Positions 1 to 7,479 of a stretch of DNA of 8,435 nucleotides are shown here, piece by piece. The notes under the pieces are model-generated. The model was not told the DNA's origin, did not search any database, and saw only the letters and a list, made by a program, of their open reading frames with translations. The stretch is from assembly GCA_022708005.1 (NCBI GenBank), contig JAKIZN010000056.1, forward strand, positions 1 to 8,435, in the 5' to 3' direction. The stretch is from Bacteroidota bacterium. Lineage in GTDB: Bacteria > Bacteroidota > Ignavibacteria > Kapaibacteriales > UBA2268. The number at the start of each line of letters is the position of its first letter. Position 1 is the stretch's first letter. Position numbers and translations under genes: made by a program.

Positions 1-966
1 ACGAAAACGCTCAAGCAACTCTATAGTTTCTTCTAATGTGTCGATTAGCACGAGTTGCTGGCGATAGTGCGATGCGCCAAAAAGCCCTTTTAGATAGCCA
101 GAAAAATGCTTACGGAACTCGCGCAGCCCGCGAGGCATACCTTTATCAGCAACATTTTCTATTAAATGCTCTTTGATTAAATCAAATCTTTCGTCAATAT
201 TAGGCTTATTTGGTAGCTCGCCCGTCTCGATAAATCGCTTAGAATCGCGGAATATAAACGGATTTCCCAGCACGGCTCTGCCAATCATAATTGCGTCGGC
301 GCCTTCTGTTTCGAGTGCGGCTTTTGCCGTTTCGGGCGAAACTATGTCGCCATTAAGCACTAATGGTATAGAAATGCGCTTTTTTATTTCTGGAATAAAG
401 CTCCAATCAGCTTGCCCGCTTAATCCCATATCGCGAGTGCGACAATGGACAGTAATGGCTTTGGCTCCGCAGTCTTCCTGCATTTTTGCAACATCATTGA
501 TGATGACATTATTTTTGTCCCACCCAAGTCTTGTTTTGACCGTAACGGGCAATTTAACCGCATCGACAACAGCCTTTGTTATAGCATTCATTTTAGCTGT
601 ATCTTTGAGCAAAGCGGCGCCTGAATTATGGCTCACTACTTTTTTTACCCAGCAGCCGTAATTCAAATCTATAATATCAGCGCCAGACGCTTCGACTATT
701 TGCGCTGCTTCCGCCATAGCTATAGGGTCGCTCCCAAATATTTGGACTGCGACGGGACGCTCGCGCTCGACAATTCGTATCTTAAACAGCGACTTATCTA
801 TATCGCGAATCAGCGCTTCAGATGCGACAAACTCGGAATATACAATATCCGCTCCATATCGGCGGCAAATAATTCTAAATGGCAGGTCTGTTATGCCTTC
901 CATTGGAGCTAAAAATATTCCATTTTTTATTTCTAAATTGCCTATTTTAAATGTTTTTTCAATCAA
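1..966 (-). CDS. dusB: tRNA-dihydrouridine synthase, DusB-like (3' end cut by window)
   Basis: This flavoenzyme family reduces specific uridines in tRNA to dihydrouridine, using FMN and NADPH in the cytoplasm. The window holds 322 codons with no stop. E. coli DusB is about 321 residues, so only a short C-terminal piece should be missing. Visible motifs, in order, are the N-terminal LAPMEGITDLPF (residues 19-30), the active-site loop NYGCWVKKV with Cys105, VKTRLGW with Lys144, TVHCRTR with His174, NGD (205-207) and the FMN-phosphate loop GRAVLGNPFIF (229-239). I chose the TTG at 966-964 because its frame begins just before the conserved N-terminus, it overlaps the upstream stop as TTGA, and a weak AGAGAG lies 8 nt before it. 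No ATG lies before the conserved core. Oddly, the residue after the catalytic Cys is Trp106, where the family almost always has Pro (GCP). The fold assignment is firm; the B subgroup is inferred from the KKV motif and length. Confidence 0.93.
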   Translation of the reverse strand, partial: MIEKTFKIGNLEIKNGIFLAPMEGITDLPFRIICRRYGADIVYSEFVASEALIRDIDKSLFKIRIVERERPVAVQIFGSDPIAMAEAAQIVEASGADIIDLNYGCWVKKVVSHNSGAALLKDTAKMNAITKAVVDAVKLPVTVKTRLGWDKNNVIINDVAKMQEDCGAKAITVHCRTRDMGLSGQADWSFIPEIKKRISIPLVLNGDIVSPETAKAALETEGADAIMIGRAVLGNPFIFRDSKRFIETGELPNKPNIDERFDLIKEHLIENVADKGMPRGLREFRKHFSGYLKGLFGASHYRQQLVLIDTLEETIELLERFR

Positions 967-2939
967 AATCCAAACTCTCTACTTAAAATGTTAATATCCA
1001 TATTTTGCGGGTCGAGCTTCTTTGCCTTCAAATAATACTCTTTTGCCTTGTCCTTTTGTTCCGTTGCGATGCCATAGCGGGCTATGTTCAATAGGCTGAC
1101 TGCTGCGGTTTGCCTTAATCCTTGATGTAGATGGTCATTGCTTGTAGCGAGTGATTTATATAGCTTATTGATATTTATCTGATATTTATCAATTGAAAGC
1201 GTCTCGGGCTGCTTGGATAGCTTAAACGCAAAGCCATAAGGTATCTTGTGATAATTTTTTGCAATATCTGGCTCGCTTTGCAAAATGTCCAAAGTCAAAA
1301 AAACAGGAATAGAATCAATATTTTTATCGATATAACTATTAAAAAGATTGACAAAATTCATTTGTATAGACATTGGATTATAATTTAAATCTGCTTCAAA
1401 TAGCTCCAAATCCTTCATAAAAGCAGCTGTTTCGCTCGTGCTTTTATGCGTAAGCTGCGGATACCACTTTTCGAGTTGGTAAGGATACCAAGTGCGCCGC
1501 ATTAGCTCTTTTTCGATTAAAACTACATCCTTTCTATATCCTTCAACTTGCTGCAAATACCAAAAAGCAGAACAAAAATAATCCCACTGCGACGAGATGA
1601 TAATGGAATTTTTTGGCAAATTATCAATCATTAGCTTAGTGTATTCTTCCACCGAGTAATCGTCGCAACGGTCAAGCGATTGATAATTAAGGAGTATCAT
1701 AGCTATGGGCAGCACCGCCATTAGCCAAGCAAAATTTTTGCTCTGTTGAATTATTCCAAATACAGGAATTGATAGGAATAAAAATAGCCCTAAATAGCCA
1801 AGATAAAAATAAGAATCTATATCGTGTATTGAGTAGTTAAATGAATATAGAATACAAGAAAGTAGCATAATAACCGATAGGATTATTAAGAACTTGCTCT
1901 TGCCCTTTAGTTCAGAAAAGGGCATCGCAATTGGAGCAAACACGAAATTGAAAATCAAGTCAATTTTGCCCTTACGTTTTGCTATGTAATATCCAGCTAT
2001 GACAAAAGGCAGAACAATCAATAAGCCGAGATTATCAAACATAGCGCCGAAGAATTTCGCAAAATTTTCTGACCAAGCCTCGCCGCCGGCAAACATCCAA
2101 ACTTGATATTGCTTTCCCGACATGTGATATAGCAATTTATCCATTCCTCTCGAAACGTAGCCCCAATTAAAGAGCGGCTCCATTGACGAGCGAATAGGCA
2201 AATACAAATACACACTCAGACCAATCGCAAATGGTATCAGCAGCGTAGAAAAGGCTTTGAACCTATTGGCGGAAAAGTCAAATCCTTTATCTTTTTTCTT
2301 GAAAAATAAATATAAAGCTGAGGGCACTAAAAGCAACGTGGTAAGATGATTAGAAAAGCCTAATCCTATAAATAGCGCTGCCGTAAAGAAATATTTATCG
2401 TTGGAGTTAGTAAAAGCGAGCAATAGCAAATATATTGAAATATTCGTGAGCAAATAATGCAGAGAATATACTTCGTTAATTAGTGCTTGCTCCCAAACTA
2501 TCGCCGAAAAACCAAAGCTTAGTGCTAAAAAAGCTGCTGCCAAATAAAAGTGCATTGTGCCATCGCCGCTTATACCTTCGGATTTGCCCTTGCTTGTCCG
2601 TTGCTGCGACTGCCATTTGAATATCGTTACGATAACATTATGTAGCATAACATTTGCAGATGATATAAACAAGGCAGAAAGCAAGTTTAGCTTCACAACG
2701 TTCATCATCGGCAGCGGTAGCAATGTCCAAATATAGCCTATAATCGCATATAGCGGATAGCCACTCGGGTGCGCTACTCCAAGCGTAGATGCAGCAGCAG
2801 CCAGCTCTCCACTATCGGTAAAAGATAGGCTATGCGATAAAGTTAATGAATAAATCAGCAGCGAACCTGCAAAGACAGCTAAATTCAGAGCTATGGCAAT
2901 CGATTTTTTCATCTCAAATTTGTTCCCAGCAATACTCAT
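963..2939 (-). CDS. DUF2723 / TMEM260-like GT-C membrane protein, putative protein O-mannosyltransferase
   Basis: A 658-residue multi-pass membrane protein. The N-terminal signature TDSGELAAAASTLGVAHPSG (residues 41-60), followed by YPLY, is typical of DUF2723. It sits just after a first membrane segment (about 13-33), where GT-C enzymes place the catalytic acid (here Asp42, with Glu45 nearby). I count roughly 10 to 12 hydrophobic segments up to about residue 417. The rest is soluble and ends in a TPR-like helix pair (about 616-650, with AKEYYLKAKKLDPQN). The human relative TMEM260 is a protein O-mannosyltransferase; the same activity here is inference, and a lipid-linked sugar donor is assumed. 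The ATG at 2939 overlaps the previous stop as ATGA. A second ATG ten codons in (2912) would start a more typical MKKSIAIALN signal anchor, so the true start is uncertain. The stop overlaps the dus start by 4 nt. A member of another GT-C family is the main alternative. Confidence 0.85.
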   Translation of the reverse strand: MSIAGNKFEMKKSIAIALNLAVFAGSLLIYSLTLSHSLSFTDSGELAAAASTLGVAHPSGYPLYAIIGYIWTLLPLPMMNVVKLNLLSALFISSANVMLHNVIVTIFKWQSQQRTSKGKSEGISGDGTMHFYLAAAFLALSFGFSAIVWEQALINEVYSLHYLLTNISIYLLLLAFTNSNDKYFFTAALFIGLGFSNHLTTLLLVPSALYLFFKKKDKGFDFSANRFKAFSTLLIPFAIGLSVYLYLPIRSSMEPLFNWGYVSRGMDKLLYHMSGKQYQVWMFAGGEAWSENFAKFFGAMFDNLGLLIVLPFVIAGYYIAKRKGKIDLIFNFVFAPIAMPFSELKGKSKFLIILSVIMLLSCILYSFNYSIHDIDSYFYLGYLGLFLFLSIPVFGIIQQSKNFAWLMAVLPIAMILLNYQSLDRCDDYSVEEYTKLMIDNLPKNSIIISSQWDYFCSAFWYLQQVEGYRKDVVLIEKELMRRTWYPYQLEKWYPQLTHKSTSETAAFMKDLELFEADLNYNPMSIQMNFVNLFNSYIDKNIDSIPVFLTLDILQSEPDIAKNYHKIPYGFAFKLSKQPETLSIDKYQININKLYKSLATSNDHLHQGLRQTAAVSLLNIARYGIATEQKDKAKEYYLKAKKLDPQNMDINILSREFGF

Positions 2940-4573
2940 CGTTTTACAACAAATTTACCAATTTCAGATTTTTCGGAGTAAGTAACCCTATAAATGAAAA
3001 TACCGCTACCAATATCTCTCTTGTTAAGTTCAATAGGGGCAACACGCCTTGAGTTGTGAACCATTACCTTTTGCTCGCCACTCCAAACTTCTACCATTTC
3101 TGAGTTAAATATTTGCACAAAAACTTTTGTTCCATAAGGCACAGTTTTAGGGGTAGGGATATAAATCAGCCTATCTTTGGAATAATCAAATGGGCTTGGA
3201 TATGGGCTTTCCGACGCAACTGTGGTATGCCCTTTTCTGCAAAAAGCAGTATCGGTATAAACGCTATTAATAGTAAGCAAATAGCTTGCATCGCAGATTG
3301 GCTTGGAGCCTTCGGATTGATTCGGATAGCTTAAATTATAATCCACGAGCGACATGTATTGGCTATTCACAAGCGATATATCTGTATTGGAAAATAGAAA
3401 ATCAAGCGTATCGGGAGTATCAAACTTTTCACCTGTCGAAACAATGTAGCGAATCGGTCTTATTTCAAATGGTAGTATCTGCCCTGCAATGTTGAAGTTA
3501 CCTTGCGGGTTAATTTCGCCCACGTGAGCAAAGGTAAACTCTGGGAAATTTCTTGCCTGCTCGAAAGAGTATCCGTCGATTGTCCTGCTACCAGTATGAT
3601 ACAGCCAAGAAAGCAGTTCGCCCCAGCTACCTCGAATAGAGCTGCCTTGCTCTTTTAGTGCCGAATCGAGAGCTGGATATTCAATTAGCCCAGATTCAAC
3701 CAATTCCCACATTCTTTTGACGGTTTGCTCGCCAAAGAAAAGGTCTACAAAGTGAAAATATATGCCCCAAGAGTAGCCAATATCGGCTGTTCCCTTGCCA
3801 AATGGATACTTATAAAATTCTTTGAACATAGCCCTGATATATTGCAAAAAGTCTTTCGATTGCGGGAACATCTTATTCTCCATATAAACGCTCATCATCT
3901 CATTAATAGAGAACATATTAGAATATGGAGTGCCATACATAAATTGAACAGCATGGCTAAATTCGTGAGCTACGCTGACTTTCATGCCGTCTATGCCAGT
4001 GGTGGTAAATGTGCGATATGTCTTATCATCGTCGATAGTCATATCATTTGGCGAGTAGTCATTATCGAGCACTATGTATGAATAATATCGGGGAAATATC
4101 TTGCGTGGATAAACTTCCGCGTCAACCGAAGTGGCGCCGTAATAAACATCGCCTTTAAGCCCATTGCCAATTTCTATTAAATACACATCGTAGTACGCTG
4201 TATCGCTTTCGGGGCAAGGCGAGTGGTAGCCTAATCGATTTACCATAGCATCAAAAACAAAGTCAAAATAATATGCCACAGAGTCCACGTAATCTGGCAC
4301 GCCATTTTGGTCTTTATCCGTTAGTTCGACGGCATGCCTGCCTGCTTTGTCGTAATGGATTTTAAATTTTCCTGATGGCGAAACGTAGCTATGCGTCATA
4401 TCTGGCTTATCGGATAAAATTACTGGCGAATGCTCCAACTTTACTCGCTGCCTATACTCTTCCAATCGCCTAAAAGTTCCAGATTTTGCTGCAAAATTTA
4501 CTTCGCTATCTAACTCGGCTTGTAATGAATAAGCTGAAATTAAAGTAAATATTGCAATTATAGCCATTTTCAT
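2936..4573 (-). CDS. Secreted HExxH metalloprotease (MXAN_6640-like) with T9SS-type C-terminal sorting domain
   Basis: 545 residues with a probable signal peptide (1 to about 19, MKMAIIAIFTLISAYSLQA). After a short pro-like region come DKDQNGVPDYVD (86-97), a thrombospondin-3-like calcium loop with Asp86, Asp88, Asn90, Asp94 and Asp97, and the zinc motif HEFSH (His203, Glu204, His207). NEMMS follows 18 residues later, so Glu225 is a likely third zinc ligand, as in the NExxSD of thermolysin. This order resembles the MXAN_6640 family of putative metalloproteases. Residues about 455-545 look like a type A T9SS sorting domain: SPYPSPF, a VFVQIFN strand, then GSGIFIYRV and the end GKFVVKR. I infer export by Sec, passage through T9SS, and surface attachment or release with the tail removed. 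Five D-S/T-hydrophobic tripeptides (Asp97, 124, 303, 388, 441) match the Bacteroidota O-glycosylation motif. The start at 4573 has a weak GAG 10 nt upstream; Met3 is an alternative. The substrate is unknown. Confidence 0.85.
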   Translation of the reverse strand: MKMAIIAIFTLISAYSLQAELDSEVNFAAKSGTFRRLEEYRQRVKLEHSPVILSDKPDMTHSYVSPSGKFKIHYDKAGRHAVELTDKDQNGVPDYVDSVAYYFDFVFDAMVNRLGYHSPCPESDTAYYDVYLIEIGNGLKGDVYYGATSVDAEVYPRKIFPRYYSYIVLDNDYSPNDMTIDDDKTYRTFTTTGIDGMKVSVAHEFSHAVQFMYGTPYSNMFSINEMMSVYMENKMFPQSKDFLQYIRAMFKEFYKYPFGKGTADIGYSWGIYFHFVDLFFGEQTVKRMWELVESGLIEYPALDSALKEQGSSIRGSWGELLSWLYHTGSRTIDGYSFEQARNFPEFTFAHVGEINPQGNFNIAGQILPFEIRPIRYIVSTGEKFDTPDTLDFLFSNTDISLVNSQYMSLVDYNLSYPNQSEGSKPICDASYLLTINSVYTDTAFCRKGHTTVASESPYPSPFDYSKDRLIYIPTPKTVPYGTKVFVQIFNSEMVEVWSGEQKVMVHNSRRVAPIELNKRDIGSGIFIYRVTYSEKSEIGKFVVKR

Positions 4574-4587
4574 ATTATTTTCTCGAC

Positions 4588-4593
4588 ATTATA
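4588..4593 (-). promoter_or_regulatory. Possible -10 box (TATAAT) upstream of the protease gene
   Basis: On the minus strand this reads TATAAT, a perfect bacterial -10 hexamer, 14 nt before the ATG at 4573. The -35 position at 17-nt spacing (GTATTA) is poor, and the Bacteroidota TAnnTTTG box is only approached by the overlapping TATTTTG. A start from here would leave a leader of about 8 nt. In AT-rich DNA this may be chance. Confidence 0.25.
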
Positions 4594-4664
4594 ACAAAAT
4601 AGGAAATTTGTAATACACCCAAATAATTCAATAGAAACTTTTCCATTGTCTACCTGCTGTTTTC

Positions 4665-4699
4665 CAGATGTCCTACACCTTCGAGGTGTAGGACATCTG
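4665..4699. repeat. Perfect 35-nt hairpin, 16-bp stem with TCG loop
   Basis: The left arm CAGATGTCCTACACCT (4665-4680) is the exact reverse complement of the right arm AGGTGTAGGACATCTG (4684-4699), with loop TCG. The stem is about half GC in AT-rich surroundings. It lies 225 nt past the rseP stop and 91 nt before the protease start. No T-run follows on either strand, so it is not a textbook intrinsic terminator. It could be a repetitive extragenic palindrome, an mRNA 3'-end stabiliser or a protein-binding site. The structure is certain; the role is unknown. Confidence 0.9.
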
Positions 4700-4747
4700 A
4701 AAGCCAAATATTTTCTTACGGATACGCATTCAGTTATAGTTCCTAAC

Positions 4748-4763
4748 GCATTATTTATAATGC
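4748..4763. repeat. 16-nt perfect palindrome GCATTAT-TT-ATAATGC
   Basis: Two 7-nt arms are separated by TT. The size and symmetry would suit a small operator, but it is AT-rich and 175 nt or more from the nearest start codon. No function can be assigned from one copy. Confidence 0.4.
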
Positions 4764-4878
4764 ACCAATCCCCATATCGCAATTTAGTGATTTTTTAGAA
4801 AAGTTCCATAACGCAATGCGAAAAATAGCCTAAGCTGATTTCAAAATGTATAACGGGCAGCATATAGCAACTTCGGCA

Positions 4879-4895
4879 TTTCTGGCAAGCAGAAA
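4879..4895 (-). repeat. Small inverted repeat TTTCTG/CAGAAA downstream of rseP
   Basis: Six-nt arms (4879-4884 and 4890-4895) flank a 5-nt loop, 29-45 nt past the rseP stop codon. With the neighbouring repeat at 4903-4918 it could form paired hairpins at the 3' end of the rseP transcript. The T-run of an intrinsic terminator is missing, so a terminator role is only a guess. Confidence 0.3.
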
Positions 4896-4902
4896 CGCTA
4901 TC

Positions 4903-4918
4903 GGCAAAACTATTTGCC
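4903..4918 (-). repeat. Small inverted repeat GGCAAA/TTTGCC right after rseP
   Basis: The arms at 4903-4908 and 4913-4918 are perfect, with a 4-nt loop, starting 6 nt past the rseP stop. No T-run follows in the direction of transcription. It may help form or protect the mRNA end, or be chance. Confidence 0.3.
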
Positions 4919-4923
4919 TGCGA

Positions 4924-6291
4924 CTATCTGATTATATCGTTGTATAAGACAAATGCCATAAATATAAGGAGAATAATCAAGCCACCTTGCTGGAAAGCAA
5001 TTTTAATTTTAAGTGGTATTTCGCGGCGGATAATTCCTTCGATAATTACAAATACCAAATGCCCACCGTCAAGCGCTGGAAACGGCAAAATATTGATCAC
5101 CGCAAGCGATACCGATAGCAGTGCGACAAAGCCAAGGAAACTAACTAATCCGCGCTCCGCTTGCTGACTTGCTTGCTTTGCTATCATAATCGGTCCGCCT
5201 ATGGATTCGCGAAATGACATATTCCCTTTGAAAATTTGGCTAATTGAGCTAAATAGCAGATTTACCGAAGAAATAGTTTGATTAAATCCAAAGCCTATAG
5301 CTTCAAATGCTCCGTATTCTTTTGATACCACAGGTCCCGTATAAGCCTGAGCAATTTGAACGCCAATCGTGCCGTTTTCATCTGTTTTTACGGAATCGCC
5401 TAAAATTTTATCGCCGCGCTTCCATTGTATAAACAAATTTTTGTTTGGATTAGCCTTTAAAATATCTGTAAAATGGACAAATGCCTCGGTTAGCTCGCCA
5501 TTTACGGCGTAGATTGTATCGTTTGCAGTGATGCCAGCTTTTTGTGCAGGTCTGTCAAAAATAGCAGCCATTACAACTATACTCATATTTTTTGGCTCAA
5601 TGCCTAATGTCTTTTTGTCGGACAGCAGTTTAATTACTTTACTTCCTTCTGCCGATAGCAAAATTTGCTCGCCATCGCGAATGACTTCTACGTTTTTAGT
5701 ATCGCCAAGATCTTTGGTCGTTAAAAGCTTGAGGACGTCGTTCCAGCTATGCACGTCGGCGTCGTTGATTGATAATATTTTGTCGCCTTCGTCCAATCCA
5801 ATTAATTCTGCAACGGACTCTTTCTGCACATAGCCGACTGTGGTGGTCTGATATGCTTGCTCCCCATTGAAAAATATAATACCTGCAAATACAGCAATCG
5901 CAAGCAGGAAGTTCATAATAACGCCTGCCGCAAGCACAAATCCCTTTTGGAATGGGTTTTTCGCTCTAAACTCATATTGTTCTGGCTCTTTGCCTGCAAA
6001 ATCAGTATCCATTGATTCATCGACCATACCAGCAATTTTCACATATCCACCAATTGGGAATATAGCTAATCTATAATCGGTATTACCTTGCAAATCAATA
6101 TCATCAGCGAGTTTACCAAAGGAAAAACCGTTGATTTTGTTGTAGCCACATATTCGCCACCCCATTCCGATGCAAAACACATCGGCTCTCATACCGACCA
6201 TTCTTGCCGCAAGGAAGTGCCCAAGCTCGTGTATCAGTATTAAAATTCCGATAACGATGACAAAATAAAAAATATCGCTTAAAAATCCCAT
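4924..6291 (-). CDS. rseP: RseP-family site-2 intramembrane zinc metalloprotease
   Basis: 455 residues, the usual length for this family. It cuts transmembrane segments of anti-sigma factors and leftover signal peptides inside the inner membrane. The first membrane helix carries HELGH (His21, Glu22, His25), the zinc site. A second hydrophobic segment lies at about 117-141. Two PDZ-like domains follow, about 150-215 (GLDEGDKILSINDADV) and 230-305 (AGITANDTIYAVNG), placed in the periplasm by family knowledge. GGPIMIA (365-371) is a conserved family motif. The third zinc ligand motif NILPFPALDGGH (400-411) gives Asp408, and a last helix ends the protein. All catalytic residues are present, so it should be active. 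The start at 6291 is 6 nt after the dxr stop with no clear ribosome binding site, so it is probably co-translated with dxr. No rseA or rseB homologue is in the window, so its substrate here is unknown. Confidence 0.97.
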   Translation of the reverse strand: MGFLSDIFYFVIVIGILILIHELGHFLAARMVGMRADVFCIGMGWRICGYNKINGFSFGKLADDIDLQGNTDYRLAIFPIGGYVKIAGMVDESMDTDFAGKEPEQYEFRAKNPFQKGFVLAAGVIMNFLLAIAVFAGIIFFNGEQAYQTTTVGYVQKESVAELIGLDEGDKILSINDADVHSWNDVLKLLTTKDLGDTKNVEVIRDGEQILLSAEGSKVIKLLSDKKTLGIEPKNMSIVVMAAIFDRPAQKAGITANDTIYAVNGELTEAFVHFTDILKANPNKNLFIQWKRGDKILGDSVKTDENGTIGVQIAQAYTGPVVSKEYGAFEAIGFGFNQTISSVNLLFSSISQIFKGNMSFRESIGGPIMIAKQASQQAERGLVSFLGFVALLSVSLAVINILPFPALDGGHLVFVIIEGIIRREIPLKIKIAFQQGGLIILLIFMAFVLYNDIIR

Positions 6292-6297
6292 AATATT

Positions 6298-7467
6298 CTA
6301 TTTAAAAAGTGAACCAATATAATTTTCAGTTATTAATCGAGTTTCGTAATCCACTTCGATAAGTTCGTCAATTGTCGGATTAAAAATAATGTTTGACCTT
6401 TCCAATACGAAACTTATTATATCAGCAATATCTGTAAAGCGGATTTTCTCATTTAAAAATGCTTCAACGGCAACTTCATTTGCGGCGTTAATTACCGCTG
6501 GTGCTGTTCCGCCAGTTTTTATTGCTTGATATGCAAGCGGTAAGCAGCGGAATTTGTTTTCGTCGGGCTTAGCAAACGTTAGATTGCCAATTTCTGCCAA
6601 ATCAAGTCTCGGAAAGTTATATGACAGCCGTCGCGGGTAAGTGAGAGCGTAAGATATGGGTATTCTCATATCGGGCAGCCCGAGCTGCGCTTTGACAGAG
6701 CCGTCGATAAATTGCACTAATGAATGTATGATACTTTGCGGATGGATAACAACATCGATTTTTTCTATTTCAAGGTCAAAAAGCCAGTGCGCTTCGATTA
6801 CTTCAAATCCTTTGTTCATCATAGTTGCCGAATCGATAGTTATTTTGCTACCCATAGACCAATTCGGGTGATTTAGAGCTTCCTTAACTGTTAAGCCTTC
6901 AAAAAGCTCTGGGCTTGTATTAAGGAAAGGACCGCCAGAAGCAGTAAGAATTATTTTCTCTATTTCGCTTTTGTTCTCGCCGACAAGGCTTTGAAGGACG
7001 GCGCTATGCTCGCTATCGACCGCCAATATTTCCGAGCCGGATTCTTTCGCGGCTTCGGTGATTATAGACCCCGCAGCCACTAATGTTTCCTTATTTGCCA
7101 ATGATATATTAATCCCTTTGCGAACTGCTTTCAATGTCGGTATAACGCCCGAAAAGCCAACCAGCGCAGAAAGCAGCATATCATTTGAATCGAACTCGGC
7201 GGCGGCAGCCACTCCTTCCTCGCCGCTTAATATTTCGCCCTTAAAAGATGTCGAAGCTACAAATTCTTTGTAGTACTTCTCCTCTTTGACGACTACTCCA
7301 ATTGGAGAATACTGCATAGCCTGCTTTTCGAGTTCGGCGATGTTTTTATTGACAGTTAGGTAGCCAATTTTATACATTTCGCCGAGCGAGCTAACTACTT
7401 CAAGAGCTTGCTTGCCAATAGAGCCAGTCGAGCCAAGTATAGTTAATGTCCTTTGTCCGCTATTCAT
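6298..7467 (-). CDS. dxr: 1-deoxy-D-xylulose 5-phosphate reductoisomerase (DXR)
   Basis: The enzyme converts 1-deoxy-D-xylulose 5-phosphate to 2-C-methyl-D-erythritol 4-phosphate with NADPH and a divalent metal. This is the second, committed step of the MEP pathway to isoprenoids, in the cytoplasm. At 389 residues it is full length. The NADPH loop is GSTGSIG (12-18). Metal ligands are Asp151 and Glu153 (AVDSEHSAV) and Glu222 (NKGFEVIEA). Substrate-binding residues include Ser177 (TASGGPF), His200 (NHPNW), Asn218 and Lys219. The conserved IHPQSIIHSLVQF (241-253), LPDMRIPI and AANEVAVEAF motifs are all present. The gene begins 12 nt after the RNase gene stop and ends 6 nt before rseP. No clear Shine-Dalgarno precedes the ATG, which is common in Bacteroidota. 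Nothing looks damaged. Isoprenoid synthesis by the MEP route is therefore expected in this organism. Confidence 0.98.
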   Translation of the reverse strand: MNSGQRTLTILGSTGSIGKQALEVVSSLGEMYKIGYLTVNKNIAELEKQAMQYSPIGVVVKEEKYYKEFVASTSFKGEILSGEEGVAAAAEFDSNDMLLSALVGFSGVIPTLKAVRKGINISLANKETLVAAGSIITEAAKESGSEILAVDSEHSAVLQSLVGENKSEIEKIILTASGGPFLNTSPELFEGLTVKEALNHPNWSMGSKITIDSATMMNKGFEVIEAHWLFDLEIEKIDVVIHPQSIIHSLVQFIDGSVKAQLGLPDMRIPISYALTYPRRLSYNFPRLDLAEIGNLTFAKPDENKFRCLPLAYQAIKTGGTAPAVINAANEVAVEAFLNEKIRFTDIADIISFVLERSNIIFNPTIDELIEVDYETRLITENYIGSLFK

Positions 7468-7479
7468 TTTTACGCTAAT

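Larger units (their letters stand above)
4574..4923. other. 350-nt intergenic region between the two gene clusters
   Basis: No convincing gene lies here. The open frame at 4570-4782 (minus, 70 codons) runs straight through the 35-nt hairpin and has no recognisable domain, so I treat it as chance. The region holds the hairpin at 4665-4699, smaller palindromes at 4748-4763, 4879-4895 and 4903-4918, a near-perfect direct repeat (4738-4750 and 4802-4815), and a possible -10 box at 4588-4593. No hairpin is followed by a T-run on either strand, so no classic intrinsic terminator separates rseP from the protease gene. Confidence 0.7.

Noticed and set aside
173..912. Plus-strand open frames of 162 and 94 codons
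   Set aside because: They lie fully opposite the dus gene, whose motifs are clear; they are antisense shadows with no recognisable domain.
3725..4081. 118-codon plus-strand open frame
   Set aside because: It is antisense to the protease catalytic domain, including the HEFSH codons, and has no family features.
4570..4782. 70-codon minus-strand open frame overlapping the protease start by 4 nt
   Set aside because: It translates straight through both arms of the 35-nt hairpin, has no domain or membrane segment, and its composition does not look like a protein. The ATGA overlap with the next start is probably chance.
4879..4918. Two small hairpins as an intrinsic terminator of rseP
   Set aside because: Stems are only 6 bp and no T-run follows, so I list them as repeats and not as a terminator.
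5528..5833. 101-codon plus-strand open frame opposite rseP
   Set aside because: It is antisense to the PDZ-coding part of rseP, rich in Ser and Leu as expected for a shadow frame.
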